The translations under genes were made by a program, and so were the position numbers. DNA of 22,515 nt from Thermohalobaculum sp050330995 (lineage in GTDB: Bacteria > Pseudomonadota > Alphaproteobacteria > Rhodobacterales > Rhodobacteraceae). Shown here in pieces: positions 16,717-22,515 of the stretch. The notes below the pieces were generated by a model. The model worked only from the letters and a program-made list of their open reading frames with translations. It was not told the DNA's origin and did not search any database. The stretch covers positions 1-22,515 of the forward strand of contig JBHJHI010000080.1 of NCBI GenBank assembly GCA_050330995.1. Reading direction: 5' to 3'. Position 1 is the first letter of the stretch. Each line of letters starts with the position of its first letter.

Positions 16717-16809
16717 GGCTGTCCGCGGCTTTCGTCCTTCCGTGCGGCCCCGCTGCCGACCATCGGAAGACGGTCGCGGACGGTTCGACCGGAGCCCCCC
16801 GCCATCCTG

Positions 16810-16842
16810 CCGGCGAGCGTCCGCTCGGGACGCCCGAGCCGG
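16810..16842. terminator. two-part hairpin between the phosphodiesterase and pgi
   Basis: GCGTCC (16817-16822) and GGACGC (16828-16833) form an inner stem with a 5-nt loop; CCGGC (16810-16814) and GCCGG (16838-16842) extend it. It may end the import operon or fold in the pgi leader. It lies 94 bases after the phosphodiesterase stop and 79 before the pgi start. No T-run. The rest of 16717-16921 shows no gene. Confidence 0.38.
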
Positions 16843-16921
16843 CACCGCGCCCCGCCACTCGGCTTGGCCCCTGCGCCCCCGCGCGCTACCCCTTCCCCGC
16901 ACAGTCGGAGAGGAGCCCGCC

Positions 16922-18526
16922 ATGACCGCCTGGGACCGCGTCCACGCCGAGGCCGAGCGGCTTCGCCCGATCTCCTTGCGCGATCTGTTCGACGCCGATC
17001 CGAACCGGCCGGCGGCGCTCACCACCGCGCTCGACGACCTGACGCTCGATCTCTCCAAGGAGAAGCTCGACGCCGACGCGCTCGCCGCCCTCGTCGATCT
17101 CGCCCGCGAGGCCGGGGTCGAGGCGCGACGCGACGCCATGGCCGCGGGCGAGGCGATCAACGACACCGAGGGACGCGCCGTGCTGCACATGGCGCTCAGA
17201 GGCTCGGTCCGCCCGGACGTCGACGGCGTCGCCGAGGTCGGGCGGATCCTGGAGCGCTTCCTCGCCTTCGCCGAGGCGGTGCGCGCCGGGACCGCGACTG
17301 GCGCGGGCGGCGCCTACACCGACGTGATCAACATCGGCATCGGCGGCTCGGACCTCGGCCCGGCCATGGCCGCGCGCGCGCTCGGGGCCGACGCCGACGG
17401 GCCGCGGCTGCACTTCGTCTCGAACGTCGACGGCGCGCATCTGGCCGACACGGTCCGCGGCCTCGATCCCCGCACCACCCTGGTGATCGTCGCCTCCAAG
17501 ACCTTCACCACGCTCGAGACCATGGCCAACGCCCGCTCGGCCCGCGCCTGGCTCGCGGACGCGGTCGGCGAGGACGGCGCGGGCGCGCAGATGGCCGCCG
17601 TCTCGACCAATCTGGAGGCCCCCGCCGCCTTCGGCATCGACCCCTCGCGCGTGTTAGGCTTTCGCGACTGGGTCGGCGGGCGCTACTCGGTGTGGTCGGC
17701 GATCGGGCTGCCGCTCGCGATCGGCATCGGGGCGGAGGGGTTCAAGGCGTTCCTCGGCGGCGCGGCGGCGATGGACCAGCACTTCCTGGAGGCGCCCCTG
17801 GAGGCCAACCTCCCCGTGCTCTACGCGCTGCAGGCGGTCTGGCGGCGCACGCTCGGCTACCCGACGGTGGCGCTGATCCCCTACGACCAGCGCCTCGACC
17901 GCTTTCCCGCCTACGTCCAGCAGCTCGACATGGAGAGCCTCGGCAAGCGGGTGACGCGCGAGGGCACGCCGGTGAGCCGCCCGACTGGCGCGGTGATCTT
18001 CGGCGAGCCCGGCACCAACGCGCAGCACTCGTTCTTCCAGCTCCTGCACCAGGGCACCGACGTGATCCCGGTCGACTTCATCGCCGCGGCCGAGCCGCGC
18101 GAGGCGAAGGGCCGGCTTCCCGAGAACCACCACGCCATGCTGCTCGCCAACTGCCTCGCCCAGGGCGCCGCGCTCGCCTTCGGCAAGACCGAAGCGGAGG
18201 TGCGCGCGGAGATGGCGGGGCAGGACGCGGCCGAGATCGACCGCCTCGCGCCGCACCGCACCTTTCCGGGCGACCGGCCCTCGACGCTGATCCTGCACCG
18301 CTGCCTCGACGCCTTCGCGCTCGGCCGCCTGATCGCGCTCTGCGAGCACAAGGTGTTCGTCGAGGCCGCGCTCTGGGGGATCAACGCCTTCGATCAGTGG
18401 GGGGTCGAGCTTGGCAAGGCGCTCGCCAAGGGGCTGATCCCGGCCCTGTCCGAGGGCGCCTCGGTCGACACCGACGCCTCGACCGCCGCCTCGATCGAGC
18501 GGATCGCCGAACTGCGGGGGCGCTGA
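16922..18526 (+). CDS. pgi: glucose-6-phosphate isomerase
   Basis: 534 residues, complete. Interconverts glucose 6-phosphate and fructose 6-phosphate in the cytoplasm. Both family signatures are visible: DWVGGRYSVWSAIG and, near the C-terminus, FDQWGVELGKALAKGL with the active-site lysine. Also present are IGIGGSDLGPAMAARAL, VSNVDGAHLADT, the phosphate-binding SKTFTTLETM, and GEPGTNAQHSFFQLLHQGTD with the catalytic histidine. The ATG at 16922 is preceded by GGAGAGGAG. It appears to be a single-gene unit with its own upstream region, unrelated to the import operon in function. Its last 133 bases are overlapped on the other strand by the open frame of the convergent desaturase. Confidence 0.97.
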   Translation: MTAWDRVHAEAERLRPISLRDLFDADPNRPAALTTALDDLTLDLSKEKLDADALAALVDLAREAGVEARRDAMAAGEAINDTEGRAVLHMALRGSVRPDVDGVAEVGRILERFLAFAEAVRAGTATGAGGAYTDVINIGIGGSDLGPAMAARALGADADGPRLHFVSNVDGAHLADTVRGLDPRTTLVIVASKTFTTLETMANARSARAWLADAVGEDGAGAQMAAVSTNLEAPAAFGIDPSRVLGFRDWVGGRYSVWSAIGLPLAIGIGAEGFKAFLGGAAAMDQHFLEAPLEANLPVLYALQAVWRRTLGYPTVALIPYDQRLDRFPAYVQQLDMESLGKRVTREGTPVSRPTGAVIFGEPGTNAQHSFFQLLHQGTDVIPVDFIAAAEPREAKGRLPENHHAMLLANCLAQGAALAFGKTEAEVRAEMAGQDAAEIDRLAPHRTFPGDRPSTLILHRCLDAFALGRLIALCEHKVFVEAALWGINAFDQWGVELGKALAKGLIPALSEGASVDTDASTAASIERIAELRGR

Positions 18527-19473
18527 CCGGCGCTCCGACGGGACCACCGGCCGGCCGCCATCAGCGGGTGCGCCACCGGGTCCTTCGCCCGCCACCAGTG
18601 CCGGCGGAACACCGCCGCGTAGCTCGGGTAGAAGTAGCCGCGGTTCCTCGCGAGCACCGCCGGTCGCCGCTCGCGCCAGAGCGCGGGCAGGCGATACCAC
18701 GCCACCCGCGGGCACGCGTGGTGCAGCGCGTGCAGGTTGTTGTTGAGAAACAGGAAGGCGAGCGGGCCGGTGTCCTCGATCACCACCGAGCGCCCGGCCG
18801 CCTTCTCGTGCGCGCGATGCTCCAGGAAGGTGCGGATCTTGAGCACCGAGAGCGCGAGGTAGGCCGAGGCGAGCACGACCCACAGGGGCGTGCCGACGGC
18901 CCAGAGCCAGAGGACGACCGGCGCGAGCCCCATGGCGTGCAGCGCCCATGCCCGCCGCGCCGTCGCGTCACCCCACCATACCCGCCGTGCCTCGCCGCCC
19001 CAGAACAGCGCGAGCCCGATCGCCGGTCCGAGTGCCATGCGCCCCGCCAGCGTGTTGTTGGCCGCGAGCAGCCAGCGCGCGGGCCGCGGCAGCCGCGCCC
19101 AGACCGCGGGGTCGAGATAGTGGCTCTCGGGATCGTCGTAGGGGTCGGTGAGCCGCTCGTCCTCGTGGTGGGCGAGGTGCAGGTCGCGGAAGCGCTCGTA
19201 AGGCACGGCGAGGCCGAGGGGGAGGAACACCAGCGCCTCGGACGCCGCGCGCGAGGGCAGCGGATGGCCGTGGCAGACTTCGTGGGTCAGCGAGGAGTGC
19301 AGCGTCAGCACGAGCGCGAGCGGCACCAGCACGAGCCAGCCCTCTGTCCCGGCCGCCGCCGTCAGCGCGAGCCAGAGGGCGTGGACGCCGAGGATCAGGC
19401 CGAGGGTCGGCCATTCGGTACGGACGGGCCGGGGGCGCCGCCCGGCCGGGGAAAGGGATCGGTCATGTCGCAT
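18394..19473 (-). CDS. membrane fatty acid desaturase with antisense C-terminal extension
   Basis: 359-residue frame. An integral-membrane di-iron desaturase/hydroxylase with three histidine clusters: HEVCHGH (64-70), HLAHH (99-103) and HALHH (248-252), plus EHRAHE near 218-223. Hydrophobic pairs around 25-60, 80-92, 150-158 and 180-212 anchor it in the inner membrane. It should introduce a double bond, or hydroxylate, a lipid acyl chain or related substrate with electrons from a ferredoxin- or cytochrome-type donor. The conserved domain ends near AKDPVAHPLMAAG (about residue 308). The remaining 51 residues are low in similarity, and residues 317-359 are encoded antisense to the end of pgi, so the original stop may have been lost. 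No strong Shine-Dalgarno sequence precedes the ATG at 19473. Divergent from an XRE regulator. Confidence 0.86.
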   Translation of the reverse strand: MRHDRSLSPAGRRPRPVRTEWPTLGLILGVHALWLALTAAAGTEGWLVLVPLALVLTLHSSLTHEVCHGHPLPSRAASEALVFLPLGLAVPYERFRDLHLAHHEDERLTDPYDDPESHYLDPAVWARLPRPARWLLAANNTLAGRMALGPAIGLALFWGGEARRVWWGDATARRAWALHAMGLAPVVLWLWAVGTPLWVVLASAYLALSVLKIRTFLEHRAHEKAAGRSVVIEDTGPLAFLFLNNNLHALHHACPRVAWYRLPALWRERRPAVLARNRGYFYPSYAAVFRRHWWRAKDPVAHPLMAAGRWSRRSAGQRPRSSAIRSIEAAVEASVSTEAPSDRAGISPLASALPSSTPH

Positions 19474-19543
19474 GGTTGCGATGTTGCCCCGCGTTATGCC
19501 CTGACGGCAGACCCGACATGCGCCGCGGCTCCACGATTTTCAC

Positions 19544-19567
19544 CGCGACATCGCGCCGAATGTCGCG
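19544..19567. promoter_or_regulatory. inverted repeat, candidate operator of the XRE regulator
   Basis: CGCGACAT (19544-19551) and ATGTCGCG (19560-19567) are perfect inverted repeats with an 8-bp spacer, in the 125-bp region between the desaturase and the XRE gene. Related partial copies occur at 19465-19473 (ATGTCGCAT, over the desaturase start), 19478-19484 and 19514-19520. XRE repressors typically bind such dyads and regulate themselves and a neighbour. Confidence 0.42.
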
Positions 19568-19598
19568 CATCCGCGCCAAGCGTCGTAGATTCGCGCCC

Positions 19599-20438
19599 AT
19601 GATGGACAAGCGCGCCCTCGCCCGCCTCTTCGCCGAGCGCCTGCGCCGCCTCGCCGAGCGCCAGCCCGGCGGGCTCGCCGCGCTCTCGCGCACGGCCGGG
19701 ATCGACCGCTCGGCGCTCGGCGCCTTCCTCGCGCCCGACGCCACACGGCTGCCGCGCGTGGAGGCGCTGCGCCGCCTCGCCGAAGCGGGCGAGGTCTCGG
19801 CCGACTGGCTCCTCGGGCTCTCCCACGCCGAGGAGCGCGGGCCGCGCGCGCTGACCCCGGCCGCGCAGATCGAGGCGGCGGTGACGCCGGACGGCGAGAG
19901 CCCGATCGCGCGGTGGCACCGCGAGGCGGCCGGCCACAAGATCCGCTACGTGCCCTCGGCGCTGCCCGACCTGATGTGCCTGCCCGAGGTGTTCGCGCAC
20001 GGCGACGGCGCGGCCTCGACCGGGCGGGCGACCACCGGCGAGGCGACGCTCGCGGCGGTCGAGGCGGGCGTCACGGACATGGAGATCGCGCTCGCGGTGC
20101 AGGCGGTGGACGACCTCGCCGCGGGCAGCGGTCTCTGGCGCGACCTCTCGCCCGGCCTCCGCCGCCGTCAGCTCGCGCGCATGGCCGAGCTGACGGCGGC
20201 GCACTACCCGGCGCTCAGGCTGCACCTCTACGACGGGGCGGGGACCTACGCCGCGCCCTTCACCGTGTTCGGCCCGACGCGGGCGGCGCTCTATCTCGGC
20301 GCGGGCTATCTGGTGCTGACCGCGGCCGAGGACGTGCGCCGCATGGCGCGGCTGTTCGACGATCTGGTGCGCCGCGCGGTCGTGCCCTCGGACGCGGCGT
20401 CGGCGCGGCTCGCGGTGGCGGCGCGGCGCGGCGGGTAG
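19599..20438 (+). CDS. XRE-type helix-turn-helix regulator
   Basis: 279 residues. The N-terminal region (about 4-75) is an XRE-like HTH: LARLFAERLRRLAERQPGG, LAALSRTAGIDRSALGAFL with the recognition helix, then LRRLAEAGEVSADWLLGLS, a phrase common in this class. The C-terminal 190 residues have no motif I recognise and probably sense a ligand or mediate dimerisation. Two adjacent ATGs (19599 and 19602) are both possible; neither has a strong ribosome-binding site. A longer start at 19560 would lie inside an inverted repeat and adds a basic segment, so it is disfavoured. It is divergent from the desaturase and may control its expression, for example for membrane fluidity; that is inference from position only. 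Confidence 0.78.
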   Translation: MMDKRALARLFAERLRRLAERQPGGLAALSRTAGIDRSALGAFLAPDATRLPRVEALRRLAEAGEVSADWLLGLSHAEERGPRALTPAAQIEAAVTPDGESPIARWHREAAGHKIRYVPSALPDLMCLPEVFAHGDGAASTGRATTGEATLAAVEAGVTDMEIALAVQAVDDLAAGSGLWRDLSPGLRRRQLARMAELTAAHYPALRLHLYDGAGTYAAPFTVFGPTRAALYLGAGYLVLTAAEDVRRMARLFDDLVRRAVVPSDAASARLAVAARRGG

Positions 20439-20445
20439 GCCCCGG

Positions 20446-20473
20446 CCCGGCGGGACGGCGCCGTCCCGCCGGG
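20446..20473. terminator. 28-bp perfect palindrome, bidirectional terminator
   Basis: CCCGGCGGGACGGC (20446-20459) is followed immediately by its exact reverse complement (20460-20473), so the RNA folds into a 12-bp stem with a 4-nt loop in either direction. It sits exactly between two convergent genes, 8 bases after the XRE stop and 8 bases after the DUF5872 stop (20481). The position fits a shared terminator although there is no T-run. Confidence 0.62.
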
Positions 20474-20480
20474 GGATGCG

Positions 20481-21146
20481 TCAGCCCCGCTCGGTCGCTT
20501 CCAGGATGGCGTCGACCAGCTCGCCCTTGTCCATCCTGGAGCGGCCTTCGACGTCCAGCGCGCGCGCGCGGTCTTCGAGTTCGCCCTTGGTCATGTCCTC
20601 CAGATTCGCGCGCCCGCCCTTCTTCGAGCCGCGCGCGTCGGTGGCCCGTTCGATCGCGTCGTACAGCTCGTCCTTGCTCATCGACGAGCGGCCGTCGATG
20701 TCGAGATCGCGCGCGCGCTCGTCGAGCATCTCCTTGGTCGGGCCGTCCTTCTTGATCTTCGCGACCTTGGCCTCGATATCGTCGGGCTGCGAGGAGTACT
20801 GGTATCCCTTGTCCTCGGTATCGCGCCGCTTCTTCTCCGAGGTACGGGCGTATTCCTCCTCGGTCAGCAGCATCCGCACCTTCTTCGGCAGATAGCGCTC
20901 GCCCGAGCCGAGGCTCTGCGCGCCGGACTGCGTGCCCCACTCCTCCTCGGTCCAGTCGTTCAGATCGGTGTCCTTCTGGTCGGGGCTGTCGTCGGTATAG
21001 CCTCCGCCGCGCTTCTTGTACTCCTGCACCGCCATCTGCGCCTTGCGCGCCGACCACTGGCCAGGCTCGCCGCCCTTGTCGGACTCCTTCAGTTCCTCCT
21101 TGACCCGCTCCCAGAGCTTCGGATCGGTCTTCTTAGCCTCTGTCAT
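20481..21146 (-). CDS. DUF5872 protein with two SAP/Rho-N-like repeats
   Basis: 221 residues, hydrophilic and highly charged. The N-terminus (about 8-75) resembles DUF5872: LWERVKEELKESDKGGEPG, QWSARKAQMAVQEYKKRGGG and later NDWTEEEWGT. A middle part (85-125) contains YLPKKVRMLLTEEEYARTSE. Two similar helical repeats follow, at about 137-165 (TKEMLDERARDLDIDGRSSM) and 186-214 (TKGELEDRARALDVEGRSRM), separated by a basic linker GSKKGGR. Such repeats resemble SAP or Rho N-terminal domains, which bind DNA or RNA, so a nucleoid- or RNA-associated role is possible but unproven. GGAGA upstream supports the ATG at 21146. It lies 103 bp after cobU on the same strand and could be read from the cob promoter. 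Confidence 0.8.
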   Translation of the reverse strand: MTEAKKTDPKLWERVKEELKESDKGGEPGQWSARKAQMAVQEYKKRGGGYTDDSPDQKDTDLNDWTEEEWGTQSGAQSLGSGERYLPKKVRMLLTEEEYARTSEKKRRDTEDKGYQYSSQPDDIEAKVAKIKKDGPTKEMLDERARDLDIDGRSSMSKDELYDAIERATDARGSKKGGRANLEDMTKGELEDRARALDVEGRSRMDKGELVDAILEATERG

Positions 21147-21249
21147 CGGGGTCTCCGCGTCTCGGGTTCGATCGCGGGGGCGACGAGGCGGCGGGCGATG
21201 CGGTTCCGCGTGCCCTCGGGCTTCCCCTGCGACGCTTCCGCCGGACGGT

Positions 21250-21756
21250 TCAGCCCTTCAGGACGAGCGGCAGGCCGGCGGCGACGAACTCGACGCGGTC
21301 GGCCGCGGCGGCCACGCGCTGGTTCAGCCTGCCCTGCGCGTCGCGGAAGGCGCGGCCGAGCGCGTTCATCGGCGCCAGCCCGAGGCCGACCTCGTTCGAG
21401 ACCAGCACCGCCCGGCCCGGCGCCGCCTCCAGGGCCGCCACCAACCCCTCGGTCTCGGCGGCGACGTCGCGCTCGTGGTGCATCAGGTTCGATAGCCAGA
21501 GCGTCAGGCAGTCGATCACCAGCGTGCCGCCCGGCTCGGCGGTCGCGGCGACCGCGCCCGCGAGGTCGAGCGGACATTCCGTGAGCGCCCAGTCGGCCCC
21601 GCGCTCGGCCTTGTGGCGCGCGATCCGCTCGGCCATCTCGGCGTCGAGCGCCTCGGCGGTGGCGACGAAGCGGCGCGGCGGCTCCGGCGCCAGCGCGAGC
21701 GCGCGCGCCGACTTGCCCGAGCGCGCGCCGCCGAGGATCAGCGTGACGTGGGCCAT
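21250..21756 (-). CDS. cobU: adenosylcobinamide kinase / adenosylcobinamide-phosphate guanylyltransferase
   Basis: 168 residues, normal length for CobU/CobP. It phosphorylates adenosylcobinamide and then transfers GMP to it, giving adenosylcobinamide-GDP for nucleotide-loop assembly of cobalamin. Visible: P-loop GGARSGKS (9-16), His48 in IARHKAERGADW as the likely guanylylated residue, VIDCLTLWLSNLM (Walker B-like region) and NEVGLGLAPMN. The start codon overlaps the end of the upstream cobC gene by 19 bases on the same strand, so the two are translationally coupled. Product of this step is the substrate of CobS, partly encoded at the window's right edge. Confidence 0.95.
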   Translation of the reverse strand: MAHVTLILGGARSGKSARALALAPEPPRRFVATAEALDAEMAERIARHKAERGADWALTECPLDLAGAVAATAEPGGTLVIDCLTLWLSNLMHHERDVAAETEGLVAALEAAPGRAVLVSNEVGLGLAPMNALGRAFRDAQGRLNQRVAAAADRVEFVAAGLPLVLKG

Positions 21757-22328
21757 ACGCCCCCCTGCGACGTCGAAGCGGACGCGCCTTCCAGCGCGAT
21801 CGAGGCGGACGCGCCCTCCAGCGCGATCGGGACGGCGTAGGGCACGGCCCAGGCGAAGGCCGCCTCGAACGACCAGCCGTCCACGATCATGCGCGCGGCC
21901 CGGATCGGGCCGGCGTGGGCGACGACCGCCGCGCCCTCGGGGAGATCGGCGAGCGCCGCGCGGACGCGGGCGCGGAGATCGGCGAAGCGCTCGCCGCCCG
22001 GCGGCGCGCGGGTCTCGGGGTCCTCGGCCCAGGGGTCGCTCTCGGCGCGGTCGATTTCGGCCCAGGGCCGGCCCTCCCAGGCGCCGAAGTCCAGCTCCGC
22101 GAGCCGCGGGTCGAGCGTGAGCGCCACGCCGTCGCGCGCCGCCAGCGGCTCGGCCAGCGCGCGCGCGCGAAGCGAGGGGCTCGCGACCACGGCGCGAACG
22201 GGCGGGGTCGTCACGAGGGCGGCGGCGATCTCGGCCTCGGCCGTCGCCGCGAGGGCCACGTCGGCGCGACCGTAGCAGAGCCCGGCCGCCGCGACGCGCG
22301 GATGGCGCAGCAACGTCGCCCGCCTCAT
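21738..22328 (-). CDS. cobC: histidine phosphatase, probable alpha-ribazole phosphatase
   Basis: 196 residues of the phosphoglycerate mutase-like histidine phosphatase family. LLRHPRVAAAGLCYGRADV holds the phosphorylated His9 and Arg8, and VVAHAGPIRA the second catalytic His138; ELDFGAWEGRPW is the usual middle motif. The RHP...CYGR form and the position between cobS and cobU point to alpha-ribazole-phosphate phosphatase, acting in lower-ligand assembly of cobalamin. The C-terminus contains a duplicated IALEGASAS (168-185) made by a 27-bp tandem repeat, and the last residues overlap the cobU start. The ATG at 22328 overlaps the cobS stop as ATGA. The tail after about residue 168 is probably dispensable. 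Confidence 0.88.
   Translation of the reverse strand: MRRATLLRHPRVAAAGLCYGRADVALAATAEAEIAAALVTTPPVRAVVASPSLRARALAEPLAARDGVALTLDPRLAELDFGAWEGRPWAEIDRAESDPWAEDPETRAPPGGERFADLRARVRAALADLPEGAAVVAHAGPIRAARMIVDGWSFEAAFAWAVPYAVPIALEGASASIALEGASASTSQGGVWPTSR
21780..21833. repeat. 27-bp tandem duplication inside cobC
   Basis: Two adjacent 27-bp units (21780-21806 and 21807-21833), each beginning GGACGCGCC, differ at only three positions. They add nine in-frame residues (IALEGASAS twice) to the C-terminus of the histidine phosphatase. The few differences suggest either a fairly recent duplication or continuing expansion and contraction. Confidence 0.88.
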
Positions 22329-22515
22329 CCGAGCGCGCCCGCGAAGGCGACCAGCGCCGCGGTCTCGGCCACCGCCGCCGCCGCGCCGTAGACGTCGCCG
22401 GTCGCGCCCCCGAGCCGGCGCTGCGCGAGGCGACCGACCCAGAGCGCGGCGAGCCCGGCCGCCACGATCGCCGCCAGCCCCGACAGCCCCGCGAGCGCGA
22501 GCGCCGCGAGCGCCG
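22325..22515 (-). CDS. cobS: adenosylcobinamide-GDP ribazoletransferase, C-terminal part
   Basis: The last 62 or so residues of CobS (CobV), cut by the window edge. The enzyme is an inner-membrane protein that joins adenosylcobinamide-GDP to alpha-ribazole (phosphate), the final assembly step of cobalamin. The ending RRLGGATGDVYGAAAAVAET followed by a short hydrophobic tail is the family's conserved C-terminus, including the GGxTGDxxGA motif. A preceding hydrophobic stretch (ALALAGLSGLAAIVAAGLAA) is a membrane helix. The stop TGA overlaps the cobC ATG by four bases, so cobS, cobC and cobU form one minus-strand operon. Confidence 0.92.
   Translation of the reverse strand, partial: ALAALALAGLSGLAAIVAAGLAALWVGRLAQRRLGGATGDVYGAAAAVAETAALVAFAGALG

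Noticed and set aside
14365..17190. A 941-codon open frame on the minus strand covering the binding-protein and phosphodiesterase genes.
   Set aside because: It is an antisense shadow: low-complexity His/Arg/Val/Gly-rich translation with no domain, opposite genes with full family motifs. Long antisense frames are expected at this GC content.
16864..19602. A 912-codon plus-strand open frame through pgi and the antisense side of the desaturase.
   Set aside because: Arg/Pro-rich translation with no motif; pgi in another frame of the same strand has all its catalytic residues.

Overview
The window is chromosomal DNA of a very GC-rich alphaproteobacterium, most likely Hyphomicrobiales or a near relative. 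This is an inference from the strong G/C bias at third positions, the protein families present and the cobalamin gene set; there is no rRNA or other marker gene to fix the taxon.

Layout from left to right. (1) 1-2000: the last codons of an unidentified gene, a long hairpin, an SDR oxidoreductase (minus strand), and divergent from it the wreck of a LysR regulator broken in three reading frames. (2) 1938-3665: a two-gene minus-strand unit (exported SnoaL/NTF2-like protein, then a DJ-1/PfpI protein, overlapping by 4 bp) divergent from a MarR regulator. (3) 3920-5514: a Tat-exported molybdenum sulfite dehydrogenase and its small cytochrome c (SorAB type). (4) 5764-7259: an Lrp/AsnC regulator divergent from an EamA/RhtA-type exporter. 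(5) 7260-8214: nearly 1 kb without an intact gene, containing a frameshifted and truncated tyrosine recombinase, the only trace of a mobile element. (6) 8215-10189: a LysR regulator divergent from a Tat-exported metallo-beta-lactamase-fold hydrolase. (7) 10360-16716: a LysR regulator divergent from a complete Ugp-like ABC importer (ATPase, two permeases, binding protein) followed by a GpdQ-like metallophosphodiesterase. (8) 16922-20438: pgi (glucose-6-phosphate isomerase), a convergent fatty acid desaturase whose frame runs into pgi antisense, and a divergent XRE-type regulator. (9) 20481-22515: a DUF5872/SAP-like repeat protein and the cobalamin lower-ligand assembly genes cobU, cobC and the end of cobS/cobV, all on the minus strand.

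The repeated theme is a regulator facing its target across a short promoter: LysR remnant/SDR, MarR/SnoaL-DJ-1, Lrp/EamA, LysR/MBL, LysR/ABC and XRE/desaturase. The largest coherent system is the LysR-ABC-phosphodiesterase locus, which I read as uptake of a glycerophosphodiester-like compound followed by cytoplasmic hydrolysis. I found no CRISPR array, defence system, prophage or RNA gene. The points I consider most worth a second look are the two pseudogenes, the ABC-phosphodiesterase operon and its operator, the antisense tail of the desaturase, and several long perfect palindromes.
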